From Lachnospiraceae bacterium (lineage in GTDB: Bacteria; Bacillota; Clostridia; Lachnospirales; Lachnospiraceae), in NCBI GenBank assembly GCA_017521605.1, contig JAFXCD010000013.1, forward strand, positions 1 through 64,000: DNA of 64,000 bases, in the 5' to 3' direction. The notes below the pieces were generated by a model that did no database searches, had not been told where the DNA came from, and saw only the letters and a program-made list of their open reading frames with translations. Shown here one piece after another: positions 1 through 7,302 of the stretch; the first letter of the stretch is position 1, and each line of letters starts with the position of its first letter. Both the position numbers and the translations under genes were made by a program.

Positions 1-105
1 GATGTTTACACCATGCTGTCCAAGTGCAGGACCAACCGGTGGAGCCGGTGTTGCTTTTCCGGCAGGAATCTGTAATTTGATATAACCTGTTACTTTCTTT
101 GCCAT
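1..105 (-). CDS. rplK: 50S ribosomal protein L11, N-terminal fragment
   Basis: The first 35 codons read [20 protein letters not shown] followed by a [10 protein letters not shown] segment, the conserved start of ribosomal protein L11, which binds 23S rRNA at the GTPase-associated centre. The ATG is at 103-105 and an AGGAGGTG ribosome binding site lies at 111-118. The gene is cut by the left edge of the window. It is the fourth gene of the rpmG-secE-nusG-rplK order, a standard arrangement in Firmicutes. Confidence 0.95.
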   Translation of the reverse strand, partial: MAKKVTGYIKLQIPAGKATPAPPVGPALGQHGVNI

Positions 106-120
106 TGTGGCACCTCCTAT

Positions 121-187
121 AATGTGGTAATTCGGCGCAAGGAATTCGACATAATCGAACCTCGCTCCCACGGGGACATCTCGTCCC
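121..187 (-). promoter_or_regulatory. structured leader between nusG and rplK
   Basis: On the minus strand this spacer can form a GGGAC/GTCCC hairpin (173-187) and a larger fold in which GTGG (168-171) pairs with CCAC (124-127) around an inner TTCGA/TCGAA stem (145-159). It ends just before the rplK ribosome binding site. Position and structure suggest an L11-type autoregulatory leader, but I did not match it to a known model; assignment is inference. Confidence 0.35.
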
Positions 188-262
188 TATCTTGTTGCCA
201 TGCTTTAGGTCATACGACCTTCTGCAATATATTTACACTGAAATTTTCAGCGAAATAACGTT

Positions 263-781
263 TTAAAGTTTTCTTACTTCTGCAAAGCTGATTTCAACCG
301 GAGTCTCTCTACCAAACAATTCCACATTGATGGTAGCAGTCTGTTTATTGTGGTCAATTTTCTGAACCACACCCACAGTATCCTTCCAGACACCGGCAAC
401 AACTGCAATACTGTCACCTTCTGCAAAATCAACAGTAATGTTCTCTGTCTTAATACCAAGAGGTTTCATCTCTGCTTCTGTAAGCGGTACCGGTTTACTT
501 CCCGGTCCAACAAATCCTGTAACACCACGGGTGTTGCGTACAACATACCAGGTGTCATCATTCATATCCATATTAAGAAGTACATATCCGGGGAACAACT
601 TTCTCTGAACGGTCTTCTTCACACCATTCTTCACCTCAACCACTTCTTCCATTGGTACTCTAACCTCAAGAATCTGTTCCGCAAGATGTTTATTGTTCTC
701 AATTGTTTTCTCAATATTGGCTTTGACCTTATTCTCATATCCTGAATAAGTATGAACTACATACCATTTTGCCTCTGCCAT
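263..781 (-). CDS. nusG: transcription termination/antitermination protein NusG
   Basis: A 172-residue NusG. The N-terminal NGN domain begins MAEAKWYVVHTYSGYENKVK and contains the typical LFPGYVLLNM and GVTGFVG segments; a C-terminal KOW domain (about residues 118-170) carries GDSIAVVAGVWKDTVGVV. NusG binds the RNA polymerase clamp and affects pausing, Rho-dependent termination and coupling to translation. I start at the ATG at 779-781 because it begins the conserved protein and follows a GAGGGTGAG site; an upstream in-frame start would add ten residues not seen in the family. It sits between secE and rplK as usual. Confidence 0.97.
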   Translation of the reverse strand: MAEAKWYVVHTYSGYENKVKANIEKTIENNKHLAEQILEVRVPMEEVVEVKNGVKKTVQRKLFPGYVLLNMDMNDDTWYVVRNTRGVTGFVGPGSKPVPLTEAEMKPLGIKTENITVDFAEGDSIAVVAGVWKDTVGVVQKIDHNKQTATINVELFGRETPVEISFAEVRKL

Positions 782-797
782 AAACTCACCCTCGCTC

Positions 798-1019
798 TTA
801 CATTGTTGCAATGAAATTCACACCATACTGGATCACATAATCCAAAATAGCAATGATTACACCTACAACTATGGATATGGAAACAACTGCTACGGATTGC
901 TTAAATGTGGAATTCTTATCCGGCCATGAAATCTTCTTGAACTCGGACTTAACGCCTTTAAAAAAGCCGGGCTTCTTTGCCTTCTTAGGTGCAGCCTTCT
1001 TTTCTACGGTTTCTCCCAT
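798..1019 (-). CDS. secE: preprotein translocase subunit SecE
   Basis: A 73-residue SecE with the single-membrane-helix architecture of Gram-positive homologues: a lysine-rich N-terminus, the conserved amphipathic segment [13 protein letters not shown], then one hydrophobic helix (about residues 42-66). It clamps SecY in the Sec translocon. The ATG at 1019 (MGETVEKK) is preferred because GGAGAG lies just upstream; an in-frame ATG at 1031 would add four residues and has a poor ribosome binding site. It is followed after 16 bases by nusG. Confidence 0.95.
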   Translation of the reverse strand: MGETVEKKAAPKKAKKPGFFKGVKSEFKKISWPDKNSTFKQSVAVVSISIVVGVIIAILDYVIQYGVNFIATM

Positions 1020-1077
1020 TATTCTCTCCATTCTGCCTTATACGGCCAGTGCGTTTGTTCTAAACATCAAAACGATA

Positions 1078-1227
1078 TTATTTGGTTTCTTTATGGTTTG
1101 TATGCTTCTTACAGAATCTACAATACTTCTTGGTTTCCATTCTGTCAGGATGGGTCTTCTTATCCTTTGTAGTGTTGTAGTTACGCTGTTTGCATTCTGT
1201 ACATGCTAAAGTAATCTTTGTACGCAT
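1078..1227 (-). CDS. rpmG: 50S ribosomal protein L33
   Basis: A 49-codon gene. The protein starts [20 protein letters not shown] and has two CxxC pairs (Cys9/Cys12 and Cys36/Cys39), so it is the zinc-binding C+ form of L33. GGAGGAC lies a few bases before the ATG. It is the first gene of the operon running into secE, nusG and rplK. Confidence 0.95.
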   Translation of the reverse strand: MRTKITLACTECKQRNYNTTKDKKTHPDRMETKKYCRFCKKHTNHKETK

Positions 1228-1346
1228 AATGTCCTCCATTCCACTGCCGTAAAGGGCAATCTCTATCTTATTTGTCTTTTACATAATTTCAAGTCAATTT
1301 GAAATTTGAGCATAAAAAAAAGACCTAAAATCAATCTCGCTCAATC

Positions 1347-1375
1347 ACTATACCACAGCAAAAAGGATACGTCAA
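1347..1375 (-). promoter_or_regulatory. sigma-A promoter of the rpmG-secE-nusG-rplK operon
   Basis: TTGACG (1370-1375, minus strand), a 17-base spacer and TATAGT (1347-1352) form a near-consensus housekeeping promoter about 120 bases upstream of rpmG. No other gene lies between. The rest of 1228-1576 holds only the divergent leader of the FliD-like gene. Confidence 0.8.
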
Positions 1376-1425
1376 TCACTTTTTTGTACTTTTCTTGTAT
1401 TTTTGATTTTTTCTCTATACTCCCC

Positions 1426-1454
1426 TTGTTTCTTCTCAATAAATATGTTACACT
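1426..1454 (+). promoter_or_regulatory. possible promoter for the FliD-like gene
   Basis: TTGTTT (1426-1431), 17 bases, TACACT (1449-1454), about 120 bases ahead of the ATG at 1577. It is a moderate sigma-A match; no sigma-28 motif was found on this strand. Confidence 0.35.
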
Positions 1455-1576
1455 TAAAATATAAGAGTGGGGAACTTTGATTATTAGATATATTCAAAAG
1501 GGAATTTGATTGTATCATAATTCACATTACTTATCAAGATGTCCGGCTTAATTCATGGAAGAAAGGAGGCGTGACA

Positions 1577-2872
1577 ATGTATACCGCATTATCTACAGTC
1601 TATAATCATTATCTGACTACCTATGCACCCAAGGGTACTACCCGCTACGATGCTCATAAAAAGAGTGACCTGAAGGGCGTATACAATTCCATTGTCAAAC
1701 TAAATAGAGAGTCTCCCTGGTATCTTCCTGCTACCGGCAAAGATGTGCAACACTATGCCATTGATTTAAAAGAAAATGCACGCAATCTTCACAATACAAT
1801 TGCGTCCTTAGGTGGCTTAGACGATTCTCAGCTACTCAGCAAAAAAACTGCTTTTACTACCAATGATGAGATTATTTCTGCCACCTTTGTGGGAAGCTAT
1901 ACTCCCGGCATGGCCTCCCCCACCTTTACCATGGAAGTAAGAGAACTGGCTACTCCTCAGGAGAATATGGGACGTTTTCTGGATAAAGGTAAAATCAGCC
2001 TGCCACCGGATACCTATTCATTTGATGTAGCCATTAATGATATGAACTATGAGTTTCAGTTTACTATAAATGAAAGTGAAACCAATCAATCCGTACAGGA
2101 GCGTCTGTCCAGGTTAATCAACTCCTCCGGTGTAGGCTTAAAAGCCCGTACTCTGGAAACAGAGGGGCGCACCTCACTGCTTATTCGTTCCGAATCTACC
2201 GGTTTACCGGAGAACCAGAAACAGATTTTCTCCATCACGGATACGCATACCAGTAAATCACGGGGTGCAGTGGAATATTTCGGCTTGGATTATATTAGCC
2301 ATGAAGCTTCCAATGCCAGATTTTTGGTTAATGGTGAGGAACGTACTTCCACCTCCAATGAATTCACAATAGGTCGTATGTTTGATGTCGCTCTGCACAG
2401 CACCAGTCCTGAAGGCATACCTGTTACCATCGGCTTAAAAAATGATATTGAATCTCTTACAGATAATGTATTACAATTAGCCAACGGATATAACGAATTT
2501 ATTAAAGCCACCTCCTCTTATCTGGCGTCCCAGCCCCGTAGCCGGAACGCAATAAAAGAAATAAGTGGTATTGCTACTCAATTCAGCAACTCTTTCCAAG
2601 GCATAGGCGTAAACCTGACAGAGGAAGGTACCATTGAAATCAACATGTCCGACTTGGGCAAGAGTATTGCCAGCGACGAAGACATTGCCGATACTTTTGG
2701 TACATTAAAGCAATTCTCCAATCATCTGATTCAAAAGAGTGAGGAGATTTCCTTAAACCCTATGAACTATGTAGAAAAGAAAATTGTAGCCTACAAGAAT
2801 CCCGGACGAAGTTTTGCCAATCCATATGTGACCAGTGCCTATAGTGGTATGATGTTTAATGGATATTGTTAG
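1577..2872 (+). CDS. FliD-like filament cap-related protein, divergent
   Basis: A 431-residue protein resembling flagellar hook-associated protein 2 (FliD). An N-terminal FliD-like stretch (about residues 100-130) contains FTMEVRELATPQEN; a middle part has the NGEERTSTSNEFTIGRMFDV segment; the C-terminal part has the IGVNLTEEGTIEINMSDLGK pattern typical of the FliD C-terminal domain, followed by a coil. It lacks the usual FliD N-terminal sequence with GLxSGMDT. The ATG at 1577 is chosen because AGGAGG at 1564-1569 lies seven bases upstream; the GTG at 1571 is too close. It is far from the canonical fliD (37945-39444) and on the opposite strand. Role inferred: secretion-associated or adhesive cap-like protein. 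Confidence 0.7.
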   Translation: MYTALSTVYNHYLTTYAPKGTTRYDAHKKSDLKGVYNSIVKLNRESPWYLPATGKDVQHYAIDLKENARNLHNTIASLGGLDDSQLLSKKTAFTTNDEIISATFVGSYTPGMASPTFTMEVRELATPQENMGRFLDKGKISLPPDTYSFDVAINDMNYEFQFTINESETNQSVQERLSRLINSSGVGLKARTLETEGRTSLLIRSESTGLPENQKQIFSITDTHTSKSRGAVEYFGLDYISHEASNARFLVNGEERTSTSNEFTIGRMFDVALHSTSPEGIPVTIGLKNDIESLTDNVLQLANGYNEFIKATSSYLASQPRSRNAIKEISGIATQFSNSFQGIGVNLTEEGTIEINMSDLGKSIASDEDIADTFGTLKQFSNHLIQKSEEISLNPMNYVEKKIVAYKNPGRSFANPYVTSAYSGMMFNGYC

Positions 2873-2880
2873 TAAGATAC

Positions 2881-2939
2881 AAATAAATAAGAGCGAAACA
2901 GAGGGCCAATCAGGCCCTCTGTTTCGCTCTTATTTATTT
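2881..2939. terminator. bidirectional terminator, 27-bp perfect arms
   Basis: Two perfect 27-base inverted arms (2881-2907 and 2913-2939) enclose a 5-base loop, with A/T-rich outer ends on both strands. It serves the FliD-like gene (plus) and glf (minus); the glf stop codon at 2930-2932 lies inside the minus-strand arm. Confidence 0.92.
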
Positions 2940-4051
2940 TCTGCTGCTACCATGTCCAGAGCAGCTTCAATGACTTTATCCATATCATAGTATTTGTATT
3001 GACCAAGGCGGCCACCAAAGAGAACATTGGGTTCTTTGTCTGCCAGTTCCTTGTACTGTGCAAACAACGTATTGTTACGCTCATCATTGATAGGATAGTA
3101 GGGCTCATCTCCCTTTTCCCAGGTAGCCGGATATTCTCTGGTAATAATGGTATCCGGCTGAGTACCGAATTCAAAATGCTTGTGCTCGATGATACGGGTA
3201 TAAGGCACTTCTCTCTCCGTATAATTAACCACTGCATTGCCCTGATAATTGTCACAGCCCTTAATGGTTTCGTGTTCAAATCGAAGTGAGCGATACTGTA
3301 ACTCACCTAATTTATAATCAAAATACTCATCAATCATACCCGTGTAAAGCACCTTATCAAAGGTATCCTTTTTGTCACCCTTGGCTTCGTTCTGCTTCAA
3401 AAATTCCTTGTATGTAATGTCCAACTGTATGGGCGTATCCCCAAACAGTTTCTCGATGATCTGTGTATAGCCACCCTTGGGGATTCCCTGATAAGGGTCG
3501 GTAAAATAATTGTTGTCATAAGTAAAACGTACGGGCAGACGCTTAATAATAAATGCGGGCAACTCTGTACAGCTTCTGCCCCACTGCTTTTCTGTGTAAC
3601 CTTTTACCAGCTTCTCATATACATCACGACCTACCAGATTCAAGGCCTGCTCTTCCACATTCTTCGGTTCTTCCACATAAGCTTCACTACGCTGCTTTGC
3701 TATGATTCCCTTGGCTTCCGCAGGTGTTTTAATCCCCCACATTTTACTAAAGGTATTCATATTGAAGGGCATGTTATAAAGTTCATCTTTATACACTGCC
3801 ACCGGTGAATTAATATAATGATTAAACTCTGCAAACTCATTTACATAGTCCCATACCATCTTATTAGAGGTATGAAAAATATGGGCCCCATATTTATGTA
3901 CTCGGATACCATTCTCCTCCTGAGTGTAAATATTACCGCCCATATGCTCACGCTTATCTATTGCCAGGCATGTTTTGCCAGCCTTCTTCATCTCGTGGGC
4001 AAACACCGCGCCAAACAAACCGGTACCCACGATCAAATAATCATACTTCAT
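2930..4051 (-). CDS. glf: UDP-galactopyranose mutase
   Basis: A 373-residue flavoenzyme interconverting UDP-galactopyranose and UDP-galactofuranose, the donor for galactofuranose in surface glycans. The N-terminal FAD-binding Rossmann motif is LIVGTGLFGAVFAHEM, followed by DKREHMGGNIYT and the family signature KYGAHIFHT; later segments include the KGYTEKQWG and RLPVRFTYDNNYF blocks of the active site. Length matches the bacterial family. The ATG at 4051 follows AAGGAG with six spacer bases; a longer upstream frame lacks family similarity. It may feed the glycan island, but is about 5 kb away, so the link is inference. Confidence 0.95.
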   Translation of the reverse strand: MKYDYLIVGTGLFGAVFAHEMKKAGKTCLAIDKREHMGGNIYTQEENGIRVHKYGAHIFHTSNKMVWDYVNEFAEFNHYINSPVAVYKDELYNMPFNMNTFSKMWGIKTPAEAKGIIAKQRSEAYVEEPKNVEEQALNLVGRDVYEKLVKGYTEKQWGRSCTELPAFIIKRLPVRFTYDNNYFTDPYQGIPKGGYTQIIEKLFGDTPIQLDITYKEFLKQNEAKGDKKDTFDKVLYTGMIDEYFDYKLGELQYRSLRFEHETIKGCDNYQGNAVVNYTEREVPYTRIIEHKHFEFGTQPDTIITREYPATWEKGDEPYYPINDERNNTLFAQYKELADKEPNVLFGGRLGQYKYYDMDKVIEAALDMVAAENK

Positions 4052-4064
4052 GATACACTCCTTA

Positions 4065-4127
4065 CATATCACAAGCAACTCTTGCGATACTGTTCAAATA
4101 GAAAGTGAAAAATCTTTGATTTTTCAC
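4065..4127 (-). repeat. intergenic double-hairpin repeat, copy 1
   Basis: A 63-base unit repeated at 44664-44726 in the same orientation. It contains an ATCACAAG/CTTGCGAT hairpin (4068-4088) and a perfect ten-base hairpin, GTGAAAAATC paired with GATTTTTCAC (4105-4127). Both copies lie between two minus-strand genes. The single mismatch in hairpin 1 becomes a G-U pair in minus-strand RNA. Confidence 0.75.
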
Positions 4128-4136
4128 ACTAACCTC

Positions 4137-4469
4137 TTATGCTTTGTACTTTTCTATCTCTGCAAAATCATCCATCAGCTCCAGTACCTTCTCCCTGCCA
4201 ACCTTATTTAGCTTCATATAATTCTGCATCACTCGATTCTCCAACAAATGCGCCCCTAAAGATGCGTCTCTTTCCAGAGAAGTAAAATCCACCGGATTCA
4301 GACTCAACTTATCACACATCTTTATCACAGTACCATACGCCATACCTTCAATACCACGCTCCAAAGCAGTCACCAAAGTACTGTAGGGAATCTCCATATC
4401 CATCGCAAATTGTCTTACACTACGATACTGCCGTAAAATCTCCTTTTTTAGGATTTCTGCTTTTGTCAT
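4137..4469 (-). CDS. XRE-like helix-turn-helix regulator
   Basis: A 110-residue protein with a lambda-repressor-like helix-turn-helix near residues 14-55 (SVRQFAMDMEIPYSTLVTAL, then IKMCDKLSLNPVDF). The short C-terminal part, KVGREKVLELMDDFAEIEKY, matches the tail found in many Firmicute phage-type and chromosomal XRE repressors. GGAGGGG precedes the ATG by six bases and a good promoter lies at 4515-4543. Targets cannot be told from the sequence; read-through into glf is possible because the double-hairpin repeat is the only thing between them. Confidence 0.8.
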   Translation of the reverse strand: MTKAEILKKEILRQYRSVRQFAMDMEIPYSTLVTALERGIEGMAYGTVIKMCDKLSLNPVDFTSLERDASLGAHLLENRVMQNYMKLNKVGREKVLELMDDFAEIEKYKA

Positions 4470-4514
4470 CTTATTCCCCTCCGTTTATATCCAACACACT
4501 ATGCGTGTATTTTC

Positions 4515-4543
4515 AATATACTCCTTTCTTATCTCGTTTGCAA
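4515..4543 (-). promoter_or_regulatory. sigma-A promoter of the XRE-like gene
   Basis: TTGCAA (4538-4543), exactly 17 bases, TATATT (4515-4520) on the minus strand, 46 bases before the ATG at 4469. Confidence 0.65.
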
Positions 4544-4598
4544 GGAAATGTTTACTTTTTTTCATATTTTTTTATATGCAATAATGGAAATCGTTTTT

Positions 4599-5570
4599 TT
4601 AATAACCATATGTTTGGATGATATCCAAATACTCGCTATTCTGGATATCAAAAGGAGTAACTATCACCCCACTGTCGCTATCCAGATCAATACCGAACTG
4701 TTTGTAGGCATACCAGACCAGATGGGCGCACTGGGTACCTTTTAGGGCTTTTTCTTTCATCGTAGCTTGTTCTGCATTTTGTCCGGCAGCTTTCACGGTG
4801 GTCATACTTTCCGGCAAGCTTCGCTCCAATATACCTGCCACCAACAGATACGGTACATCAACCAGTTGTCTCTCTGCATAGGCTGCTATTTGTTTTGACA
4901 GGTCTGCCTTATTTCTATACTCCTCCTTTAAGCGTAGCACCAGAAAAGACGGATACGTAGACCATTTACTGATAGGACTGATTTTGGAATCGGTCCCAGG
5001 CATAATGGCCTCCAGCAATAATCCTTTATCAGCATCCACCACCAGGGCAGCATGCCCATTGCGCCATCCCAGAAAACGTGAATTCTTGGTCAGCAGAATG
5101 TCTCCCTCCTGCACATCCACTAAAGGCATACCATAGCATATACCTCCCCCCTCATCCACCAAGACTTCACTGATAGTCAGGGGTGTGGAATGCAGCGATT
5201 TAAGTTGTATGGGGGCAAAATATTGTTGCTGAATTAGGAACAGCTCCTGCCCTCTTCCCTGATCCAGAAGCTTTTGAATACTCTGGGGATGCAGACCGGT
5301 TTGAGCGGATAGGATTTGCAACTCTGCTTCTGTATGTTCTGCGCGCTCCAGCAGGATACTTATATCGATTCGTTCCACATTTGGAAGTATGTGAGCTTGT
5401 GGAACAGTTTCTGCTATCCAGTTGTGGAGAAACAGAAAGAAAGTAAGAACTACCAATAGCACTACACTACGGATTCTTCTCCCTCTATTTTGCACCGCTT
5501 CTATCTTCCATATATACAACACTACCACCTGCCAGCCTAATAATAAACGCCCGCCGGGTAAGCTTGCCAC
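4599..5570 (-). CDS. YiiX-like permuted papain-fold (NlpC/P60-related) membrane protein
   Basis: Up to 323 residues. A positively charged N-terminus (RGRRIR) is followed by one hydrophobic helix at about residues 35-50, so the rest should be outside the membrane. The body has the circularly permuted NlpC/P60 order: EGDILLTKNS then His173 in NGHAALVVDA, and late in the chain Cys281 in GTQCAHLVWYAYK. This fits a YiiX-type amidase or cysteine peptidase; substrate unknown. The start is uncertain: the outermost GTG at 5570 lies inside a hairpin repeat, and the TTG at 5519 (after GGCAGGTGG) or GTG at 5495 would still keep the membrane helix. The listed coordinate is the outer bound. Confidence 0.7.
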   Translation of the reverse strand: MASLPGGRLLLGWQVVVLYIWKIEAVQNRGRRIRSVVLLVVLTFFLFLHNWIAETVPQAHILPNVERIDISILLERAEHTEAELQILSAQTGLHPQSIQKLLDQGRGQELFLIQQQYFAPIQLKSLHSTPLTISEVLVDEGGGICYGMPLVDVQEGDILLTKNSRFLGWRNGHAALVVDADKGLLLEAIMPGTDSKISPISKWSTYPSFLVLRLKEEYRNKADLSKQIAAYAERQLVDVPYLLVAGILERSLPESMTTVKAAGQNAEQATMKEKALKGTQCAHLVWYAYKQFGIDLDSDSGVIVTPFDIQNSEYLDIIQTYGY

Positions 5571-5586
5571 CTGATGGGCGTGGTAT
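5544..5586. repeat. 39-43 bp hairpin repeat, copy 1
   Basis: A direct-orientation copy of the element at 6850-6891: both contain an ACGCCC start, GGTA.. loop, and the identical 3' part CACCTGATGGGCGTGGTAT or its CTACCTG variant. This copy is an imperfect hairpin. Together the two copies bracket the PD-(D/E)XK gene. Confidence 0.65.
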
Positions 5587-5638
5587 TATTATTAGCTGTT
5601 TTGAGGTGGGGTATACAAGAGAAGCTACCTCTTTCGCC

Positions 5639-5667
5639 TTGATTTTCCTTATACATTGTGCTATTCT
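5639..5667 (+). promoter_or_regulatory. possible promoter of the PD-(D/E)XK gene
   Basis: TTGATT (5639-5644), 17 bases, TATTCT (5662-5667). The 180-base leader downstream includes a hairpin at 5732-5759 (ATCAG + GCATAAA, loop TCG, TTTATGC + CTGAT). No other gene was seen in 5587-5843. Confidence 0.4.
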
Positions 5668-5731
5668 TATAAAAAGCAGTTTTTTCTAACAATATCTAAC
5701 AGCGGTTCTAAATCCGCTTTCAAACATTCTT

Positions 5732-5759
5732 ATCAGGCATAAATCGTTTATGCGCTGAT
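5732..5759 (+). other. leader hairpin ahead of the PD-(D/E)XK gene
   Basis: Seven-base stem GCATAAA/TTTATGC with a TCG loop, extended by a five-base ATCAG/CTGAT stem with one bulged G. No T-run follows, so it is not a typical terminator; function unknown. Confidence 0.4.
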
Positions 5760-5843
5760 TCCAGGAAAATTCTTGCTTTATCCCATATTACACAGCAGGA
5801 GTTTTCTTAAGAAGATGAGCTCCTGACTTTTACAGGAGGTTAT

Positions 5844-6824
5844 ATGAATACTAAAGCAACAGAGGAAACTGCCCATCAGTGGCACCCTGCATTTTACGCA
5901 GGCATTCAGATTGAACTGGAAGCCGAAGAAAACAAGCTGATTTTTGAAAATGAACACCAACTGGGGACCAAACCCAAGGAGATTGACGTGCTGATTATCA
6001 AGAAAAACTCTAGCGAACCCATTCACAAAAATATTGGACGGATTTTCCGAACTCACAATATTGTAGAGTACAAAAGCCCCACAGATTATTTAAGTGTTGA
6101 TGATTTTTACAAGGTATATGCCTACGCCTGTCTTTACAAATCGGACACTGCCGGAGAAGGATACATACCTGCTGACGAAATTACCATATCCTTTTTCAGC
6201 AAACGCTACCCACAGAAAATGATAAAACATCTAACGAATTCCCATGGTCTGCTAATTACCACTTATGAACCGGGCATTTACCACATTACCGGGGATATCT
6301 TCCCCATGCAATTAATTGTCACCTCACGCCTATCAGAGGACACTAACCTCTGGCTACGGAATCTGACTAATGACCTAAGCAATCGCGAATCCGCCACAAA
6401 ACTTCTGCGCTCTTATGAGCAGCACCGACATAACCGTAACTACAAATCCGTCATGAACATCATCATGCGGGCCAATAATGAATTATTTCAGGAGGAAAAA
6501 GGAACTATGTGTGAAGCTTTATTAGAATTGATGCATGACGAAATCGAAGAAATCGTTGAGGAAAGGAAAGAATTGGGCAGGCAGCAAGGATTAGAGGAAG
6601 GGTTACAACAAGGGTTACAACAAGGGCTACAACAAGGGCTACAACAAGGGCTACAACAAGGGCTACAACAAGGGCTACAACAAAGCTTACAACTGTTTTT
6701 ACCTGAATTAATTAAGACCTATAAACACCTCAATCTAAGTGCAACTGAAGTATTGGACAAGCTGACTGATGAGCTAAATCTCTCCAAAGATATTGCTCAG
6801 GAATATGTGGAAAAGTATATGTAA
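5844..6824 (+). CDS. PD-(D/E)XK nuclease-like protein, Rpn/transposase-associated type
   Basis: A 326-residue protein. The N-terminal 160 residues carry a PD-(D/E)XK pattern: Glu23 in IQIELEAEE, Asp48 in EIDVLIIKK and Glu75/Lys77 in NIVEYKSP. After a helical middle (about 190-260) comes a run of GLQQ repeats encoded by a 12-bp tandem repeat, then a C-terminal helical segment. Such proteins, with repeat tails, are abundant in Lachnospiraceae and related to the Rpn recombination-promoting nuclease/putative transposase families; some are misnamed in databases. AGGAGG lies four bases before the ATG. Direct hairpin repeats on both sides suggest it arrived as a unit. Biochemical activity is inference. 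Confidence 0.7.
   Translation: MNTKATEETAHQWHPAFYAGIQIELEAEENKLIFENEHQLGTKPKEIDVLIIKKNSSEPIHKNIGRIFRTHNIVEYKSPTDYLSVDDFYKVYAYACLYKSDTAGEGYIPADEITISFFSKRYPQKMIKHLTNSHGLLITTYEPGIYHITGDIFPMQLIVTSRLSEDTNLWLRNLTNDLSNRESATKLLRSYEQHRHNRNYKSVMNIIMRANNELFQEEKGTMCEALLELMHDEIEEIVEERKELGRQQGLEEGLQQGLQQGLQQGLQQGLQQGLQQGLQQSLQLFLPELIKTYKHLNLSATEVLDKLTDELNLSKDIAQEYVEKYM
6600..6683 (+). repeat. 12-bp tandem repeat, seven copies
   Basis: Seven exact-length units of GGGYTACAACAA encode GLQQ seven times inside the PD-(D/E)XK protein; the first two units have GGGTTA, the others GGGCTA. The unit is a multiple of three, so copy-number change would lengthen or shorten the protein without a frameshift. Confidence 0.95.
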
Positions 6825-6849
6825 TAGGAACACACATGCCCAACTAACA

Positions 6850-6891
6850 ATAACGCCCATCAGGTAGACTTGCTACCTGATGGGCGTGGTA
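6850..6891. repeat. hairpin repeat, copy 2, and probable terminator
   Basis: A perfect 14-bp stem, CGCCCATCAGGTAG paired with CTACCTGATGGGCG (6854-6886, five-base loop). It lies between the convergent ends of the PD-(D/E)XK gene and the zinc-ribbon gene and can act as a terminator, best for the minus strand where TTATTG follows. It repeats the element at 5544-5586. Confidence 0.75.
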
Positions 6892-6903
6892 TCTAAGAGG
6901 TCC

Positions 6904-7281
6904 TTAATCCCAAAATCCTATCCGTTCTATCACTAATTCTCCTGACCGGCAATCAGGACATTCCAAGGAACCGCCCGATAGCCCAGCAGAAGTCTCCTGT
7001 CCACACTTACTACACTTCCCTACAAACGTAATCTGCTCCTTAGGCAGTTCTAGCACCGGCACACTATCTACTATACCACACCCTCTACAAATCACAGGCT
7101 TGTATTCAAAGTTAAATACCGGAAAAGGCTTGTCGCCAACCAATTGTTTGATTTGTGCCTGCATATCCTCTTCAAAGCTCTCACAGACCATTTCCAGTCT
7201 GGCATGGTTTTTTCCATGTCCTCTTTTGCTATTCCATGCTTGTCCACATTTGGGACAGGTAATCTTAATTAACTCACCCAT
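6904..7281 (-). CDS. small multi-zinc-ribbon protein
   Basis: A 125-residue protein with four CxxC knuckles: Cys9/Cys12, Cys65/Cys68, Cys90/Cys93 and Cys108/Cys111, suggesting two zinc ribbons. I do not recognise a named family. AAGGAAG lies seven bases before the ATG, only 21 bases after the flagellinolysin stop, so it is probably cotranscribed with it from the sigma-28 promoter at 9194-9221. It has no signal peptide or membrane helix and is likely cytoplasmic; a link to the metallopeptidase is only positional. Confidence 0.65.
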   Translation of the reverse strand: MGELIKITCPKCGQAWNSKRGHGKNHARLEMVCESFEEDMQAQIKQLVGDKPFPVFNFEYKPVICRGCGIVDSVPVLELPKEQITFVGKCSKCGQETSAGLSGGSLECPDCRSGELVIERIGFWD

Positions 7282-7302
7282 TTACGTTCTTCCTTTCGGG
7301 TA

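Noticed and set aside
5844..6824. Possible complete insertion sequence
   Set aside because: There are direct hairpin repeats but no terminal inverted repeats, no obvious target duplication and no typical DDE or tyrosine transposase.
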